Shown one piece after another: positions 5,427 through 5,815 of a DNA stretch of 5,815 nt. Every line of letters starts with the position of its first letter. Within the stretch, counting starts at the first letter, position 1. The stretch is from an uncultured Bacteroidales bacterium. GTDB taxonomy: Bacteria > Bacteroidota > Bacteroidia > Bacteroidales > Paludibacteraceae. The notes below the pieces were generated by a model that searched no databases, was not told where the DNA came from, and worked only from the letters and a program-made list of their open reading frames with translations. The position numbers were made by a program, and so were the translations under genes. The DNA lies in NCBI GenBank assembly GCA_937911235.1, contig CALDPN010000110.1, forward strand, positions 1-5,815, read 5' to 3'.

Positions 5427-5639
5427 TTAGGGAAGCTTCGGGAGCGGGATATTATTTAGCTGCTCCATAAGCTGATCCTTCGCAGAGTTGAGGGCATTCT
5501 GCATATACTTTTCTGCGTAGTAGGTTTCGCCGCCGAACTCACAGTGGAACTTCTTTGCAAGAAAATTCCTGCTTTGGGGCGCAAAAAAGAAGTATATCGG
5601 AAAAATCTGCAACTTTTTCCTTGTGAAAGGCGAACGCGC
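5427..5639 (-). CDS. C-terminal part of an unidentified protein (5' part missing)
   Basis: I do not recognise this protein. The last 45 or so residues look genuinely coding: hydrophilic and likely helical, from KKFHCEFGGETYYAEKYM to the proline-rich end NNIPLPKLP and a TAA at 5427-5429. A strong terminator follows 12 bases later in the right orientation, which supports a real gene end. Further upstream the frame stays open to 5798, but beyond about 5600-5640 it is antisense to a better-supported plus-strand frame and becomes arginine- and serine-rich, as expected for a shadow frame. The left end given here is therefore approximate, and the true N-terminal part is probably lost at a junction. 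Confidence 0.5.
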   Translation of the reverse strand, partial: ARSPFTRKKLQIFPIYFFFAPQSRNFLAKKFHCEFGGETYYAEKYMQNALNSAKDQLMEQLNNIPLPKLP

Positions 5640-5645
5640 CGGCCA
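5590..5645. other. Probable junction between a chromosomal gene end and a phage gene fragment
   Basis: A minus-strand gene tail and a plus-strand gene interior meet here with no promoter, start codon or ribosome binding site for the plus-strand gene. GC rises from moderate to about 60% immediately to the right. Two partial genes meeting tail-to-middle is the expected signature of a chimeric join. Confidence 0.5.
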
Positions 5646-5815
5646 AAAGCTGGTGGCCAAAACCGGTCTGCCCCCTTTCCTGCTGGGCCTAAACTGGAGC
5701 ACCACGGAGCGCATGAGCACCCAGCAGGCGGATATTCTGACCAGTGAGCTGTGGGCACTGCGGCGCAATGTGGAGCCAATGCTGGAAAAGGTTTGCAAGA
5801 CCTTCCTGGCGCTGG
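5641..5815 (+). CDS. Phage portal protein-like fragment (both ends missing)
   Basis: About 58 codons run off the right edge. The residues LVAKTGLPPFLLGLNWSTT, then ERMSTQQADILTSELWALRR and a tail around VEPMLEKVC, resemble the C-terminal half of portal proteins from Clostridia phages, where the segment after PPFLLGL forms part of the ring around the DNA channel. The portal is the dodecameric gateway for DNA packaging in tailed phages. The frame stays open leftward to a TAG at 5521-5523, but recognisable similarity begins only near 5641, and no start codon with a ribosome binding site is seen. No other phage gene is in view. Recognition is from memory of the family, so it is moderately sure. 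Confidence 0.6.

Noticed and set aside
5640..5798. Upstream part of the minus-strand frame ending at 5427, and a second overlapping minus frame 5456-5779
   Set aside because: These are rich in Arg, Ser, Pro and Cys and antisense to the portal-like frame, so they look like shadows.
1..5815. CRISPR array, tRNA or rRNA gene, riboswitch
   Set aside because: No regularly spaced direct repeats, no cloverleaf with CCA-type end, no rRNA-like stretch and no recognisable aptamer core were seen on either strand.

Overview
The window reads as a mosaic of sequence from at least two, probably three or four, bacterial sources. This conclusion comes from gene content, ribosome-binding-site style and base composition; no database search was possible.

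Positions 1 to about 4020 look like a Bacteroidetes chromosome. All genes are on the minus strand, two of the three intact starts lack a Shine-Dalgarno sequence, and a candidate TAnnTTTG-type promoter box is present. In transcription order the genes are: the C-terminal half of a conserved FAD-dependent dehydrogenase, a hairpin terminator, a short fold-III arginine-type decarboxylase (speA), an agmatinase (speB), and uracil-DNA glycosylase (ung, cut by the left edge). SpeA and SpeB together would convert arginine to agmatine and then to putrescine plus urea. ung starts inside the end of speB, so the two are co-transcribed. The 225-bp speA-speB gap holds two adjacent palindromes (REP-like) and a 98-bp imperfect inverted-repeat element that resembles a MITE.

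Positions about 4022 to about 4760 look like an AT-rich Firmicutes (Clostridia) locus. They hold the N-terminal FAD-binding part of a DAO-like oxidoreductase, a divergent promoter region in which two -10 boxes lie in an 11-bp inverted repeat, and the start of a Crp/Fnr-family regulator with a consensus AAGGAGG site. The oxidoreductase frame runs without a stop into the Bacteroidetes dehydrogenase, giving a 303-residue hybrid that lacks the middle of either family.

From about 4760 to 5600 the base composition rises to roughly 50-57% GC. This part holds the helix-turn-helix half of the regulator, a convergent thioredoxin gene, a strong terminator and the C-terminal end of an unidentified minus-strand protein. 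From about 5640 to the right edge the plus strand encodes a fragment like a phage portal protein, with no matching phage context.

The simplest reading is a chimeric metagenomic or amplified-DNA contig with breaks near 4022, possibly 4740-4800, and near 5600-5640. The individual gene calls are mostly secure; the adjacency across those breaks should not be trusted. The redox set (flavoenzyme, cysteine-containing Crp/Fnr regulator, thioredoxin) is the most biologically suggestive grouping, but it spans one or two suspected breaks.
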